In this document: piece by piece, positions 7,505 to 16,411 of the stretch
How positions within the stretch are numbered: position 1 is the stretch's first letter
Layout of the letters: every line of letters starts with the position of its first letter
Source: JAWLHA01 sp041690535
Lineage (GTDB): Bacteria; Pseudomonadota; Gammaproteobacteria; Thiohalomonadales; Thiohalomonadaceae
Assembly: GCA_041690535.1 (NCBI GenBank)
Contig: JAWLHA010000067.1
Span: 1-21,800, forward strand
Length of the DNA stretch: 21,800 nt
Direction: 5' to 3'
Notes under the pieces: model-generated
Database searches by the model: none
Seen by the model: the letters and a program-made list of their open reading frames with translations, nothing else
Told to the model about the DNA's origin: nothing
Made by a program: the position numbers and the translations under genes

Positions 7505-7708
7505 ATGCGGACCATGGTGAACGTGGGGCGGATCTTGTGTGTGGGCATGTGCCTGCTGGCCGCAGGCGGCTGCACTCCCACCGTCAAGGTGGCCCCCCCG
7601 GAGGAGCCGATCACCATCAATCTGAACGTCAAGGTTCAGCACGACATCCGGATCAAGGTGGATCGGGAACTGGACGAGGTGATCAGTGAGGAGAGTCCCC
7701 TCTTCTAG
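7505..7708 (+). CDS. ynbE: YnbE-family outer membrane lipoprotein
   Basis: A 67-residue lipoprotein. A signal peptide ends at the slightly atypical lipobox AGGC with Cys23 as the lipidated residue. The mature part (TPTVKVAPPEEPITINLNVKVQHDI...) closely parallels E. coli YnbE (EPITINMNVKIEHEI), including the acidic C-terminus ending in SPLF. YnbE sits in the outer membrane facing the periplasm and joins YdbH to form the bridge through which phospholipids pass. It lies 162 bp after ydbH, longer than usual for an operon; no clear terminator or promoter is seen in that gap, so cotranscription is likely but unproven. The second Cys and Met residues in the signal (C12, C16) are ordinary hydrophobic-core residues. 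Confidence 0.93.
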   Translation: MRTMVNVGRILCVGMCLLAAGGCTPTVKVAPPEEPITINLNVKVQHDIRIKVDRELDEVISEESPLF

Positions 7709-7742
7709 AGCAGCGAACAGACAAATCCGATGCGCTATCCGC

Positions 7743-7815
7743 CCTGCGGCGGTTCGCCGCCCGCCCCCCAAGGGGCTATCCGGCTGTAATCGGCGATTTT
7801 CCGTTTATCCGTTCT
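7743..7815 (+). repeat. Dispersed intergenic repeat, copy 1
   Basis: This stretch between ynbE and ydbL resembles 16331-16402: a GC-rich first part (GCGGCGGTTCGCCGCC here, a 6-bp hairpin with GTT loop) and a second part of about 38 bp (ATCCGGCTGTAATCGGCGAT and onward to GTTTATCCGTTC), roughly 80 percent identical by eye. The function is unknown. The hairpin has no T-tract. Confidence 0.55.
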
Positions 7816-7831
7816 GCCCCGGGAACCGACG

Positions 7832-8164
7832 ATGAAGATCGGCACAAAAGCTCTGCTCGGATGGTTGCTCCTCGTGGCCAGCTTCGGTTCCTGGGCCCTG
7901 GATCTCGAACAGGCCAAAACACAGGGGCTCGTAGGCGAGCGGCCCGACGGATATCTGGAAGCGCTCCCTGCCACCTCCCCGCCCGAGGTGAAGGCGCTGG
8001 TCGAGGCCATCAATCGGCAGAGGCAGGAGAAGTATCGGCAGATCGCCGATCGCAACGGCATCGCCCTGGACACAGTGGAGCGATTGGCGGGCGAGAAGGC
8101 CATCAACAAGAGTGCTCCCGGTCACTTTGTGCAGCTCCCGTCAGGGCAGTGGGTGAGGAAGTAG
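7832..8164 (+). CDS. ydbL: YdbL-family periplasmic protein (DUF1318)
   Basis: A 110-residue secreted protein. The signal peptide (MKIGTKALLGWLLLVASFGS, cleavage probably after WA at residue 22) is followed by the YdbL fold: LEQAKTQGLVGERPDGYLEAL, AINRQRQEKYRQIADRNGI, ERLAGEKAINKSAPGHFVQL and the C-terminal GQWVRK. All match the remembered E. coli YdbL pattern (NEARTQGRVGE, INAERKASYQQLAKQN, GKWVRKF). YdbL is thought to assist or regulate assembly of the YdbH-YnbE bridge. It lies 123 bp after ynbE, with a repeat (7743-7815) in the gap. It converges with valS. Confidence 0.93.
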   Translation: MKIGTKALLGWLLLVASFGSWALDLEQAKTQGLVGERPDGYLEALPATSPPEVKALVEAINRQRQEKYRQIADRNGIALDTVERLAGEKAINKSAPGHFVQLPSGQWVRK

Positions 8165-8240
8165 GGACTTCGCCGCGCGGGCGCCCTTGACGCCGGCGCA
8201 CCTCACTGCTCCGGATTTCTCATCGCCTCGTTCCGGTCGC

Positions 8241-8260
8241 GCGCATCCTCCCTGATGCGC
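8241..8260. terminator. Hairpin between converging ydbL and valS
   Basis: GCGCATC, loop CTCCCT, GATGCGC forms a 7-bp stem. Another 6-bp hairpin (CGTCGC / GCGACG, 8281-8297) sits just beyond the valS stop. Neither has a T-tract, so they are possible bidirectional or Rho-assisted stops only. Confidence 0.35.
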
Positions 8261-8306
8261 TGCGTGGGGCTGTTTCAGTGCGTCGCCGATCGCGACGTCC
8301 CCGGAC

Positions 8307-11105
8307 TTAGAGGCGGCGGATCCGTTCCAGCTGCTCCTCGAACTTGCCGAGGGCGGATTGCATCTCGGCCACGCGGGCCCGCTCCTTCTCCACCACCGCG
8401 GCCGGGGCCTTGTCGGTGAAGGCGGGGTTGGCCAGCTTCGCCGTGCCGCGCTCCAGCTCCTTCTTCAGCTTGTCGATCTCCTTGCCAAGGCGCGCCAGTT
8501 CCGCCTCCTTGTCGATGAGACCGGCCATGGGCACCAGCACCTTCATGGCCCCCACCAGGGCGGTGGCCGATTCGGGGGCCTCGGTGCCGGCAGCAAGCCA
8601 CTCGATGGATTCGGTGCGGGCCAGGAACCGGATGAAAGGGCGGTTGCGCTCCAGACGGGCCTGATCCTCGGCGCTGTAGCCGTCGAGGATGATGGGCAGC
8701 GGCTTGCCCGGGGCGATGTTCATGCCCGAGCGGATCTTGCGCACCCCCACGATGAGGTCCATCACCCACTGCATCTCCGCCTCGGCGGCGGCATCGGCGC
8801 CGTGGGCCTCGGGGAAGGGCTGGCGCATGAGGGTCGCCCCCTCCTTGCCCGCCAGCGGCCCCACCCGCTGCCAGATCTCCTCGGTGATGTAGGGCATGAT
8901 GGGGTGGGCCAGGCGCAGCAGCGACTCCAGCACCTGCACCAGGGTGTGGCGGGTGCCGCGCTTCTGGGCCTCGCTGGCCGCCTCCGAGGTCAACACCGGC
9001 TTGGAGAGTTCCAGGTACCAGTCGCAGTACTCGTTCCAGGTGAACTCGTAGATGGCCTGGGCGGCCAGGTCGAAGCGGTAGCCCTGAATGGCGTCGTTCA
9101 CCTCTTGGGCGGCTCGGGCGAAGCGCGAGCGGATCCAGCGATCGGCCAGGGAGAGCTCCATCTCCCCGCCCTGTTGTCCGCAGTCCTTCCCCTCAGTGTT
9201 CATCAGCACATAGCGGGCGGCGTTCCACAGCTTGTTGCAGAAGTTGCGGTAGCCCTCGATGCGGCCCAGGTCGAAGTTGATGTCCCGCCCGGTGGAGGCG
9301 AGGGAGGCGAAGGTGAAGCGCAGGGCGTCGGTGCCGAAGGCGGGGATGCCCTCCGGGAACTCCTTGCGGGTGGCCTTCTCGATCTTCTTGGCCATCTCCG
9401 GCTGCATCAGGCCGGTGGTGCGCTTGGCCACCAGGCTTTCCAGATCGATGCCGTCGATGAGGTCGATGGGGTCGAGCACGTTGCCCTTGGACTTGGACAT
9501 CTTCTGCCCGTGGGCATCGCGCACCAGGCCGTGGATGTAGACCTCGCGGAAGGGGACGTCGTCCATGAACTTCAGCCCCATCATGATCATCCGCGCCACC
9601 CAGAAGAAAATGATGTCGAAGCCGGTGACCAGCACCGAGGTGGGGTAGAAGGCCTTGAGGGCGTCGGTCTGCTCGGGCCACCCCAGGGTGGAGAAGGGCC
9701 AGAGGGCGGAGGAGAACCAGGTGTCGAGCACATCGCTGTCCTGGGTCAGCGTCACGTCGAAGCCCAGGCCGTGCCTCTCGCGCACTTCCACCTCGGAGCG
9801 GCCCACGTAGACGTTGCCGGCCTCGTCGTACCAGGCCGGGATGCGGTGGCCCCACCAGATCTGGCGGCTGATGCACCAGTCCTGGATGTTCCCCAGCCAG
9901 TGGTAATAGGTGTTCTCCCAGTTGCCGGGGACGAACTTGATCTTGCCCGAGCGCACCGCATCGAGGGCGGGATCGGTGATGGCCGCCTTGCCGCCGGGCC
10001 GGCCGTCTTCCAGCCGCTCGCGGGTGAGATCCACGAACCACTGGTCGGTGAGATACGGCTCGATGACCGAGCCGGTGCGATCGCCCCGGGGGACCATCAG
10101 CTTGTGGTCGTCGATCTTCTCCAGCAGCTCCAGTTCGCGCAGGTCGTGGACGATCTCGTCGCGCGCCTCGTAGCGGTCGAGGCCGCGATACTTCTCCGGA
10201 CCGTTGTCGTTGATCTTCGCGTCGACGGTGAAGACGTTGATCATCGGCAAGTTGTGGCGCAGGCCGATCTGATAGTCGTTGAAGTCGTGGGCCGGGGTGA
10301 TCTTCACGCAGCCGGTGCCGAACTCCGGGTCCACATAGTCGTCGGCGATGATGGGGATCTCTCGGCCCACCAGGGGCAGGGTGAGGGTCTGGCCGATGAG
10401 GTGCTTATAGCGCTCGTCCTCCGGATTGACGGCCACGGCGGTGTCACCCAGCATGGTCTCGGGGCGGGTGGTGGCCACCACCAGGTGGCCCGACCCGTCG
10501 CTGAGCGGATAGCGGAAGTGCCACATGTAGCCTTGCTCCTCCTCGGAGATCACCTCCAGGTCGGAGACGGCGGTGTGCAGCACCGGGTCCCAGTTCACCA
10601 AGCGCTTGCCGCGATAGATGAGCCCCTCTTCATGCAGGCGGACGAACACCTCCTTCACCGCCTCGGAGAGCCCTTCGTCCATGGTGAAGCGTTCGCGCGA
10701 CCAGTCGAGGGAGGAGCCGAGACGGCGCAGCTGGCGGGTGATGTTGCCGCCCGATTCCGCTTTCCACTCCCACACCCGCTCGATGAACTTCTCCCGCCCC
10801 AAATCGTGGCGGCTTTTGCCCTGGGCGGCCAGCTGACGTTCCACCACCATCTGGGTGGCGATGCCCGCGTGGTCAGTCCCCGGCTGCCAGAGGGTGTTGT
10901 CGCCCTTCATGCGGTGGTAGCGGATGAGGGTATCCATCACCGTGTTGTTGAAGCCGTGGCCCATGTGGAGGGAGCCGGTGACGTTGGGCGGCGGGATCAT
11001 GATGCAGTAGGGCGCGCCCTCGCCGGAGGGGGCGAAGTGGCCGTTGTCTTCCCAGAACGCGTACCAGCGCTGTTCGATGGCGTGCGGGTCGTAGGCTTTG
11101 TCCAT
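8307..11105 (-). CDS. valS: Valyl-tRNA synthetase
   Basis: A 932-residue class I aminoacyl-tRNA synthetase that charges tRNA-Val. Signature motifs: HMGH at residues 47-50 (in PPPNVTGSLHMGH) and KMSKS at 535-539 (GQKMSKSKGNVLDP). The editing (CP1) domain lies between them, with the TTRPETMLGDTAVAV stretch typical of Val/Ile enzymes. The C-terminus has the ValRS-specific coiled coil from about residue 865 (IDKEAELARLGKEIDKLKKE) that contacts tRNA. Length is close to the usual 950. The ATG at 11105 precedes the conserved AYDPHAIEQRWYAFWE. It is the last gene of the leftward pepA-holC-small gene-valS series but has its own -10 box. A 932-codon open frame on the opposite strand is an artefact of GC-rich codon bias. 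Confidence 0.97.
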   Translation of the reverse strand: MDKAYDPHAIEQRWYAFWEDNGHFAPSGEGAPYCIMIPPPNVTGSLHMGHGFNNTVMDTLIRYHRMKGDNTLWQPGTDHAGIATQMVVERQLAAQGKSRHDLGREKFIERVWEWKAESGGNITRQLRRLGSSLDWSRERFTMDEGLSEAVKEVFVRLHEEGLIYRGKRLVNWDPVLHTAVSDLEVISEEEQGYMWHFRYPLSDGSGHLVVATTRPETMLGDTAVAVNPEDERYKHLIGQTLTLPLVGREIPIIADDYVDPEFGTGCVKITPAHDFNDYQIGLRHNLPMINVFTVDAKINDNGPEKYRGLDRYEARDEIVHDLRELELLEKIDDHKLMVPRGDRTGSVIEPYLTDQWFVDLTRERLEDGRPGGKAAITDPALDAVRSGKIKFVPGNWENTYYHWLGNIQDWCISRQIWWGHRIPAWYDEAGNVYVGRSEVEVRERHGLGFDVTLTQDSDVLDTWFSSALWPFSTLGWPEQTDALKAFYPTSVLVTGFDIIFFWVARMIMMGLKFMDDVPFREVYIHGLVRDAHGQKMSKSKGNVLDPIDLIDGIDLESLVAKRTTGLMQPEMAKKIEKATRKEFPEGIPAFGTDALRFTFASLASTGRDINFDLGRIEGYRNFCNKLWNAARYVLMNTEGKDCGQQGGEMELSLADRWIRSRFARAAQEVNDAIQGYRFDLAAQAIYEFTWNEYCDWYLELSKPVLTSEAASEAQKRGTRHTLVQVLESLLRLAHPIMPYITEEIWQRVGPLAGKEGATLMRQPFPEAHGADAAAEAEMQWVMDLIVGVRKIRSGMNIAPGKPLPIILDGYSAEDQARLERNRPFIRFLARTESIEWLAAGTEAPESATALVGAMKVLVPMAGLIDKEAELARLGKEIDKLKKELERGTAKLANPAFTDKAPAAVVEKERARVAEMQSALGKFEEQLERIRRL

Positions 11106-11149
11106 GATCTCGAGCGTCTTTGTCGGTGGGTTGGCAAATTAGGGGCGCG

Positions 11150-11155
11150 ATTATA
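11150..11155 (-). promoter_or_regulatory. -10 box of a valS promoter
   Basis: A perfect TATAAT on the minus strand, 44 nt before the valS ATG, would start transcription near 11143. The -35 region is GC-rich and matches poorly, so another factor or read-through from holC may contribute. The decayed MITE E begins 44 bp upstream. Confidence 0.45.
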
Positions 11156-11198
11156 ACGCAAGACAGGCGGCGGGGCGGCGCCGGGATGTGGGGAATTC

Positions 11199-11289
11199 CA
11201 GGGTAAACGCAGGCTCAGCCAAGAGCGTAAGTCCTTGAAAGCAGCGTCGGCCGCATGCGGATGAATCCGCGCGTATCAGAGACACCCTG
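11199..11289 (-). mobile_element. MITE copy E (decayed)
   Basis: CAGGGTAAACGC at 11199-11210, then AAGAGCGTAAGTCCTTGAAAG and CGTCGGCCGCATG up to about 11260, corresponds to the right end of copy B in reverse orientation with several changes. The opposite end is nearly gone; GCGTATCAGAGACACCCTG ending at 11289 may be its remnant. No target duplication is visible. It lies between the small conserved gene and valS and fills much of the 219-bp gap. Confidence 0.6.
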
Positions 11290-11324
11290 TCCCTTGCTTC
11301 GGTTCGGAACGGTCAGTCGGTGGG

Positions 11325-11636
11325 TCAGTTCCCGGCACCGAGGGCAGGCAGGAGGCGGCGCAGCTGGGTCATCAGTTCCCGTCTGAGTTCTTCCCGGACG
11401 CGGGCCAGCTTGCGGTCCAGCAGGGCATCCACCAGCGCCTCGATTTCGCGGGCGCTCGGCGGCCGGCCTCCCCCTTTCGGCTCGGCCGGCAGTGCGCTGG
11501 CCTCCACCACCTCCTGAAGCAGCGGAATGGCGTCGGGGTCGACGGCGGGAGCGGCCTGGCGTTCCGCGGCGAGCAACCTCCGCAGCGCGTCCAGATCGCC
11601 CAGCAGCCCTTCTTTGTCACGCTGACCCTGACCCAT
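11325..11636 (-). CDS. Conserved hypothetical protein between holC and valS
   Basis: A 103-residue, mostly helical, charged protein without signal or membrane segments. It has an N-terminal helix (DKEGLLGDLDALRRLLAAER), a short IPLLQEVVEA motif, a Gly/Pro linker (KGGGRPPSAREI) and a C-terminal helix rich in Arg and Leu (LVDALLDRKLARVREELRRE). I recall unnamed small proteins with an IPLL-x-VV motif at this same position in other gammaproteobacteria such as Pseudomonas; the function is unknown. The start at 11636 is supported by GGAG at 11646-11649, 9 nt upstream and overlapping the end of holC, so translation is probably coupled to holC. Confidence 0.8.
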   Translation of the reverse strand: MGQGQRDKEGLLGDLDALRRLLAAERQAAPAVDPDAIPLLQEVVEASALPAEPKGGGRPPSAREIEALVDALLDRKLARVREELRRELMTQLRRLLPALGAGN

Positions 11637-11642
11637 GGGGGG

Positions 11643-12089
11643 TTACTCCAACTTGATGGTGTGCGAGTTCAGCTCGTAACCCCGGTCGCGGTAGAAGCGG
11701 AAGCGTTCACGCCCCTGCCGGCGGTCCTCTTCGCCGGGGCCGACCAGCTCGGCCACCCGCTCGAAGCGGCTGAAAAACCGCGGTACGCCCGACGTGAGGT
11801 TGATGAGCACATCATCATGCACCGAGGGCTCACCACCCCAGCCGATGTGGACCGGTGTCTCGGTCTCCGAGGTCCCTTGACCGTCCACGCACTCGTGCGG
11901 GACGAAGCTGCCGGGCCGAAAGCTCCACAACAGGTCATCCAGTTGCCGCCCCTCGGCCGCGTCACTCACGTGGATGTAGATCCTGTGACCCTGGAGGAAG
12001 GCCTTTTCCGCCAGCCTGCAGGCCAGCAGCTGCCGGGCGGAGAGCGCGGTGGCGGCGTTTTCCAGGACGTAGAAGTCGATTCGCGTCAT
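11643..12089 (-). CDS. holC: DNA polymerase III subunit chi
   Basis: A 148-residue protein, matching the size of E. coli HolC (147). Chi belongs to the clamp loader; with psi (HolD) it links the tau/gamma complex to SSB on lagging-strand templates. Recognisable features are the N-terminal MTRIDFYVLENAA, the LACRLAEKAFLQGHRIYIHV segment, DDLLWSFRPGSFVPHE and the DVLINLTSGVPRFFSRFERVAELV segment. Placement between pepA and valS is the classic order in gammaproteobacteria. It starts 69 bp after the pepA stop, with a heptamer array in the gap; its ribosome site is weak. The stop overlaps the ribosome site of the next gene. Confidence 0.95.
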   Translation of the reverse strand: MTRIDFYVLENAATALSARQLLACRLAEKAFLQGHRIYIHVSDAAEGRQLDDLLWSFRPGSFVPHECVDGQGTSETETPVHIGWGGEPSVHDDVLINLTSGVPRFFSRFERVAELVGPGEEDRRQGRERFRFYRDRGYELNSHTIKLE

Positions 12090-12098
12090 AAAGGCAGG

Positions 12099-12126
12099 TA
12101 CGAGGGACGAGTTGCGAGTTACGAGG
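12099..12126. repeat. Heptamer tandem array after pepA
   Basis: Four 7-bp units on the plus strand: TACGAGG, GACGAGT, TGCGAGT, TACGAGG, sharing the core NNCGAGN. It lies in the 69-bp gap between the pepA stop and the holC start (both minus strand). It is the same pattern as the array at 17189-17216. Confidence 0.7.
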
Positions 12127-12158
12127 GGAGCGCGGTGGCACTCCCCGTTGGTTCCCTT

Positions 12159-13658
<1,500 letters not shown>

Positions 13659-13686
13659 GGGGGCTCCTGTTTGTCTGGCGTGTGCG

Positions 13687-13903
13687 CAGGTAAACACATA
13701 CTCACTTCCTGGCCGTGCTGTGAGCGATGTAAGTCCTTGAAAGCAGGTGCGCTTTGAATACATCCGTGTACGCTCGACGGCCGCAGCCGCTCCGGGCATC
13801 CTTGCCCTCCCGCGGCATAAGTGCGTCCTTGCACAAATCCATGCGGCCGACGACCTGCTTTCAAGGACTTACGCCGCTCTTGGGTGAGTATGCGTTCACC
13901 CTG
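13687..13903 (+). mobile_element. MITE copy C (217 bp) with perfect 10-bp target duplication
   Basis: The ends are CAGGTAAACACATACTCAC (left, slightly mutated) and AGTATGCGTTCACCCTG (right). The flanks are identical: GGCGTGTGCG at 13677-13686 and 13904-13913, a 10-bp target duplication and the best proof in this window that the family transposed. It lacks the 50-bp block of copies A and B. It starts 29 bp upstream of the pepA ATG and occupies the shared pepA/lptF control region. No transposase is encoded. Confidence 0.88.
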
Positions 13904-13936
13904 GGCGTGTGCGGGCTTCGATTTCACCGCAGGCTA

Positions 13937-13966
13937 TCTATAGCGTAAACTTGATGGCCGCTTCAA
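13937..13966 (-). promoter_or_regulatory. Possible pepA promoter, distal to the MITE
   Basis: On the minus strand, TTGAAG (13961-13966), an 18-bp spacer and TATAGA (13937-13942). Transcription would start near 13930 and read through the whole of MITE C before reaching pepA, giving a leader of about 270 nt. This is a pattern match only. Confidence 0.38.
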
Positions 13967-14044
13967 CGGCACTCACCCTATCATTATTGCATTTGTCGTC
14001 CGAGCCGAGTCACGCAACCTCTAAATCCGGAGTCGTTTGGTCCC

Positions 14045-15124
14045 TTGATCGTCGAGCGCTACCTGCTGCGGGAGATCGCCGCTACGTTTACGGGCGTCAC
14101 CATTCTGCTCCTCCTCATCTTCCTGAGCGGGACCTTCATCCGGATCCTTGCCGAGGCGGCGGAGGGCAATTACCCCGCGGATCTCATCTTCGGTCTCTTT
14201 TTCCTCAAGAGCATCGCCAATCTCACCCTGGTGCTGCCACTGTCGTTTTTCCTCGCCACCCTGCTGGCCCTGGGGCGGCTCTACCGCGACAGCGAGATGA
14301 TTGCCATGTTCGCCTGTGGGGTACGCCCGAGGAACGTCGTCCGGGCCGCCGGCACGCTGGCGGCGGGCGTGGCCGCCGTGGTGGCGTTGCTCTCGCTCTA
14401 TCTGGGGCCGTGGGCGGAGGAGCAGGGTCACAGGTTGCTGGATGCCGCGGAGGCGAGCTCCGAGATCGAGGGGTTGGTCGCTGGGCGGTTCAACCAGACC
14501 GCCTCGGGGGATGTCCTTATCTATGTGGAGGGGATCGCCCCCGACCGGCGCACCCTTACCAACGTCTTCGCCCACGTGCGGGAGGAGGGTCAGGTCCGGC
14601 TGCTGTCGGCCGCCCGGGCCCACCAGATCACGGACCGGGACACCGGCGACCGCTTCCTGGTGCTGGAGGACGGCTACCGCTACGACGGGCAGCCGGGGCG
14701 CCGGGATTTCCAGATGATCCGCTTCGAGGAGCACGGGCTGCGCATCGAGGAGCGGGCGATCACCCCCTCGCAGCGGCGGCGCAACGCCTTCACCACGGCC
14801 CGACTGCTGGAGTCCGACGTTCCGGGCGACTGGGCTGAGCTGCAGTGGCGTCTGGCCATGCCCATCAGCACGCTCCTGTTGGGGCTTCTGGCGGTTCCCC
14901 TGAGCAAGACCTCGCCACGTCAGGGGCGCTACGGCAAGTTGTTTGCGGGGATCATGCTCTACATCATCTATAACAACCTCCTCACCGTGGCCCGCGCCGC
15001 GCTCGGGCGGGGCGACCTCGACCCCTGGATCGGTACCTGGTGGGTCCACCTGCTGGCGCTGGCGGCAGTCACCGTGTTGGTGCGGCGCCAGGAGACCCTG
15101 CGGGGGCCGCGGAGGGCGCGATGA
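14045..15124 (+). CDS. lptF: LPS export system permease LptF
   Basis: A 359-residue inner-membrane permease of the LptB2FG ABC transporter, which extracts LPS from the inner membrane and pushes it onto the LptC-A-D bridge. Three N-terminal helices (about 13-33, 53-75, 100-122) and three C-terminal ones (from about 270) flank a periplasmic beta-jellyroll domain. LptF hallmarks: RYLLREIAATF at the N-terminus, LPLSFFLATLLALGRLYRDSEM near residues 67-88 (the coupling-helix region that meets LptB) and AVPLSKTSPRQGR after helix 4. The start is the TTG at 14045: no in-frame ATG or GTG precedes it, and it gives the expected MIVERYL opening. CGGAG lies 12 nt upstream, longer than ideal. It overlaps lptG as ATGA and is divergent from pepA. 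Confidence 0.95.
   Translation: MIVERYLLREIAATFTGVTILLLLIFLSGTFIRILAEAAEGNYPADLIFGLFFLKSIANLTLVLPLSFFLATLLALGRLYRDSEMIAMFACGVRPRNVVRAAGTLAAGVAAVVALLSLYLGPWAEEQGHRLLDAAEASSEIEGLVAGRFNQTASGDVLIYVEGIAPDRRTLTNVFAHVREEGQVRLLSAARAHQITDRDTGDRFLVLEDGYRYDGQPGRRDFQMIRFEEHGLRIEERAITPSQRRRNAFTTARLLESDVPGDWAELQWRLAMPISTLLLGLLAVPLSKTSPRQGRYGKLFAGIMLYIIYNNLLTVARAALGRGDLDPWIGTWWVHLLALAAVTVLVRRQETLRGPRRAR
15111..15115 (+). promoter_or_regulatory. Ribosome binding site of lptG
   Basis: GGAGG inside the end of lptF, 5 nt before the ATG at 15121, sets the lptG start and rejects the in-frame upstream start at 15040. Confidence 0.75.
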
Positions 15125-16185
15125 GGATCCTGGTACGCTACATCGGGCGGACGGTGCTCTCCCACGTGGCGGTGGTGCTGCTGGTGCTGCTCGCCATGTA
15201 TTTCTTCAGCAACTTCGTGGCCGAGCTGGAGGATGTGGGGCGGGGTAACTATGACTTCTTCGCCGCACTGCAGTACACGGTTCTGCTCATCCCACGGCAG
15301 GCCTATGAGCTGTTCCCGCTGGTGGCCCTGCTCGGAACGATGCTGGGGCTGGGGGCGCTGGCGAACACCAGTGAGCTCACGGTGATGCAGGCCGCGGGGG
15401 TTTCGGTCCGGCAGGTGGTCTCGGCTGTGTTCAAGGTCGGCCTGTTGATGGTGGTGGTGGTCACGGTGCTGGGGGAGGGGATCGCGCCGCCCCTGGAGAA
15501 GTACGCCCGCATTGAACGGGCCAAGGCGATGGAGCGCAACATCAGCGTCAACACCCGTGACGGGCTGTGGGCCCGGGACGGTGATACCTTCATCAACATC
15601 AACCGCCTGCTTCCGGGGGCGATCGCCACCGGAGTGCTGCTCTACCGCTTCGACGAGCAGAACCGTTTGACCGAGATGACCTATGCGCGCACTGCCGAGT
15701 ACCAGGGCAATGTGTGGCACCTTCAGGGGGTGACCCGCAACTACATCAGCGAGGAAGGCGTCCGAACCGAGTATCGGCCCGAGGGCACCTGGCGCAGTGG
15801 CTTGAGACCGCGCATTGTGGATATCGTGGCGGTGCCGCCCGAGAATCTCTCCGTGGTAGACCTGTTCGACTATGTTCGCTATCTGCGAGAAAACGGCCTG
15901 GAGTCCCGCCGCTACGAACTGGCCTTCTGGGTGCGCATCATCGCCCCCCTGGCCACGGGGGGGATGGTGTTGCTGGCAGTTCCCTTTGTCTTCGGTTCCA
16001 TGCGCACCGTCAGTGTGGGTGCGCGGATCATGACCGGTGCACTGCTCGGCATTGGCTTCTACCTCTTCAACGGGATCTTCAACCGGATTGGTCTGGTCTA
16101 TGAATTGCCGCCCGTGGTCGCCGCCGTGTTGCCGACGCTGGTGGTCTATGGTCTGTGGCTGGTGATGATGCGGCGGGTGAGGTAG
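15121..16185 (+). CDS. lptG: LPS export system permease LptG
   Basis: A 354-residue partner of LptF in the LptB2FG LPS extractor. It has the same layout: three N-terminal helices (starting VLSHVAVVLLVLLAMYFFSNF), a periplasmic jellyroll (about residues 130-265) and three C-terminal helices. Typical LptG features are MRILVRYIGRTVL at the start, LGALANTSELTVMQAAGVS (coupling helix, around residues 78-96), NRLLPG near residue 161, and AVPFVFGSMR in the C-terminal half. The ATG at 15121 overlaps the lptF stop (ATGA), so the two subunits are translated in a coupled, presumably equal ratio. A run of 7-bp repeats begins 6 bp after the stop. Confidence 0.96.
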   Translation: MRILVRYIGRTVLSHVAVVLLVLLAMYFFSNFVAELEDVGRGNYDFFAALQYTVLLIPRQAYELFPLVALLGTMLGLGALANTSELTVMQAAGVSVRQVVSAVFKVGLLMVVVVTVLGEGIAPPLEKYARIERAKAMERNISVNTRDGLWARDGDTFININRLLPGAIATGVLLYRFDEQNRLTEMTYARTAEYQGNVWHLQGVTRNYISEEGVRTEYRPEGTWRSGLRPRIVDIVAVPPENLSVVDLFDYVRYLRENGLESRRYELAFWVRIIAPLATGGMVLLAVPFVFGSMRTVSVGARIMTGALLGIGFYLFNGIFNRIGLVYELPPVVAAVLPTLVVYGLWLVMMRRVR

Positions 16186-16190
16186 GGTGA

Positions 16191-16237
16191 GTTGCTAGTT
16201 GCTAGTTGCTAGTTGCTAGTTGCTAGTTGCTAGTTGC
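16191..16237 (+). repeat. Heptamer tandem array after lptG
   Basis: 6.7 perfect copies of GTTGCTA starting 6 bp after the lptG stop. Perfect identity of the units points to recent slippage expansion. Confidence 0.92.
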
Positions 16238-16255
16238 TTCCGAAGTGCGTGATAG

Positions 16256-16330
16256 GTAGGGTGGATAAGCGCAGCGCATCCACCAATTCGACGCCGTGAA
16301 TGGTGGATGCGCTGCGCTTATCCACCCTAC
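16256..16330. repeat. 29-bp perfect inverted repeat
   Basis: Left arm 16256-16284 begins GTAGGGTGGATAAGCGCAGC. Right arm 16302-16330 is its exact reverse complement. The spacer is 17 bp. The transcript would form a very stable hairpin after lptG. From memory, GTGGATAAGCGCAGCGCATC motifs are widespread intergenic repeats of proteobacteria. No target duplication or T-tract was seen. Confidence 0.88.
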
Positions 16331-16402
16331 GCCGGTTCGCTGCCCCCGCCACCTGCGGCGCGCAATCTGGCTGCGATTGGCGATTGTTCCGTTTACCTGT
16401 TC
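16331..16402 (+). repeat. Dispersed intergenic repeat, copy 2
   Basis: Similar to 7743-7815: GCCGGTTCGCTGCC first, then a region of about 38 bp (ATCTGGCTGCGATTGGCGAT, onward to GTTTACCTGTTC) about 80 percent identical by eye. The hairpin of copy 1 is not preserved here. Confidence 0.55.
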
Positions 16403-16411
16403 GGTGCTCTA

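Noticed and set aside
8358..11156. 932-codon open frame antisense to valS
   Set aside because: valS has full class I motifs on the other strand; the antisense frame is a codon-bias shadow rich in Gly, His and Val with no family features.
13659..13799. N-terminal extension of pepA
   Set aside because: It is encoded by MITE copy C; the AGGAG ribosome site and family alignment place the start at 13658.
16191..16237. CRISPR-like array
   Set aside because: Units are 7 bp and contiguous with no spacers; there are no cas genes.
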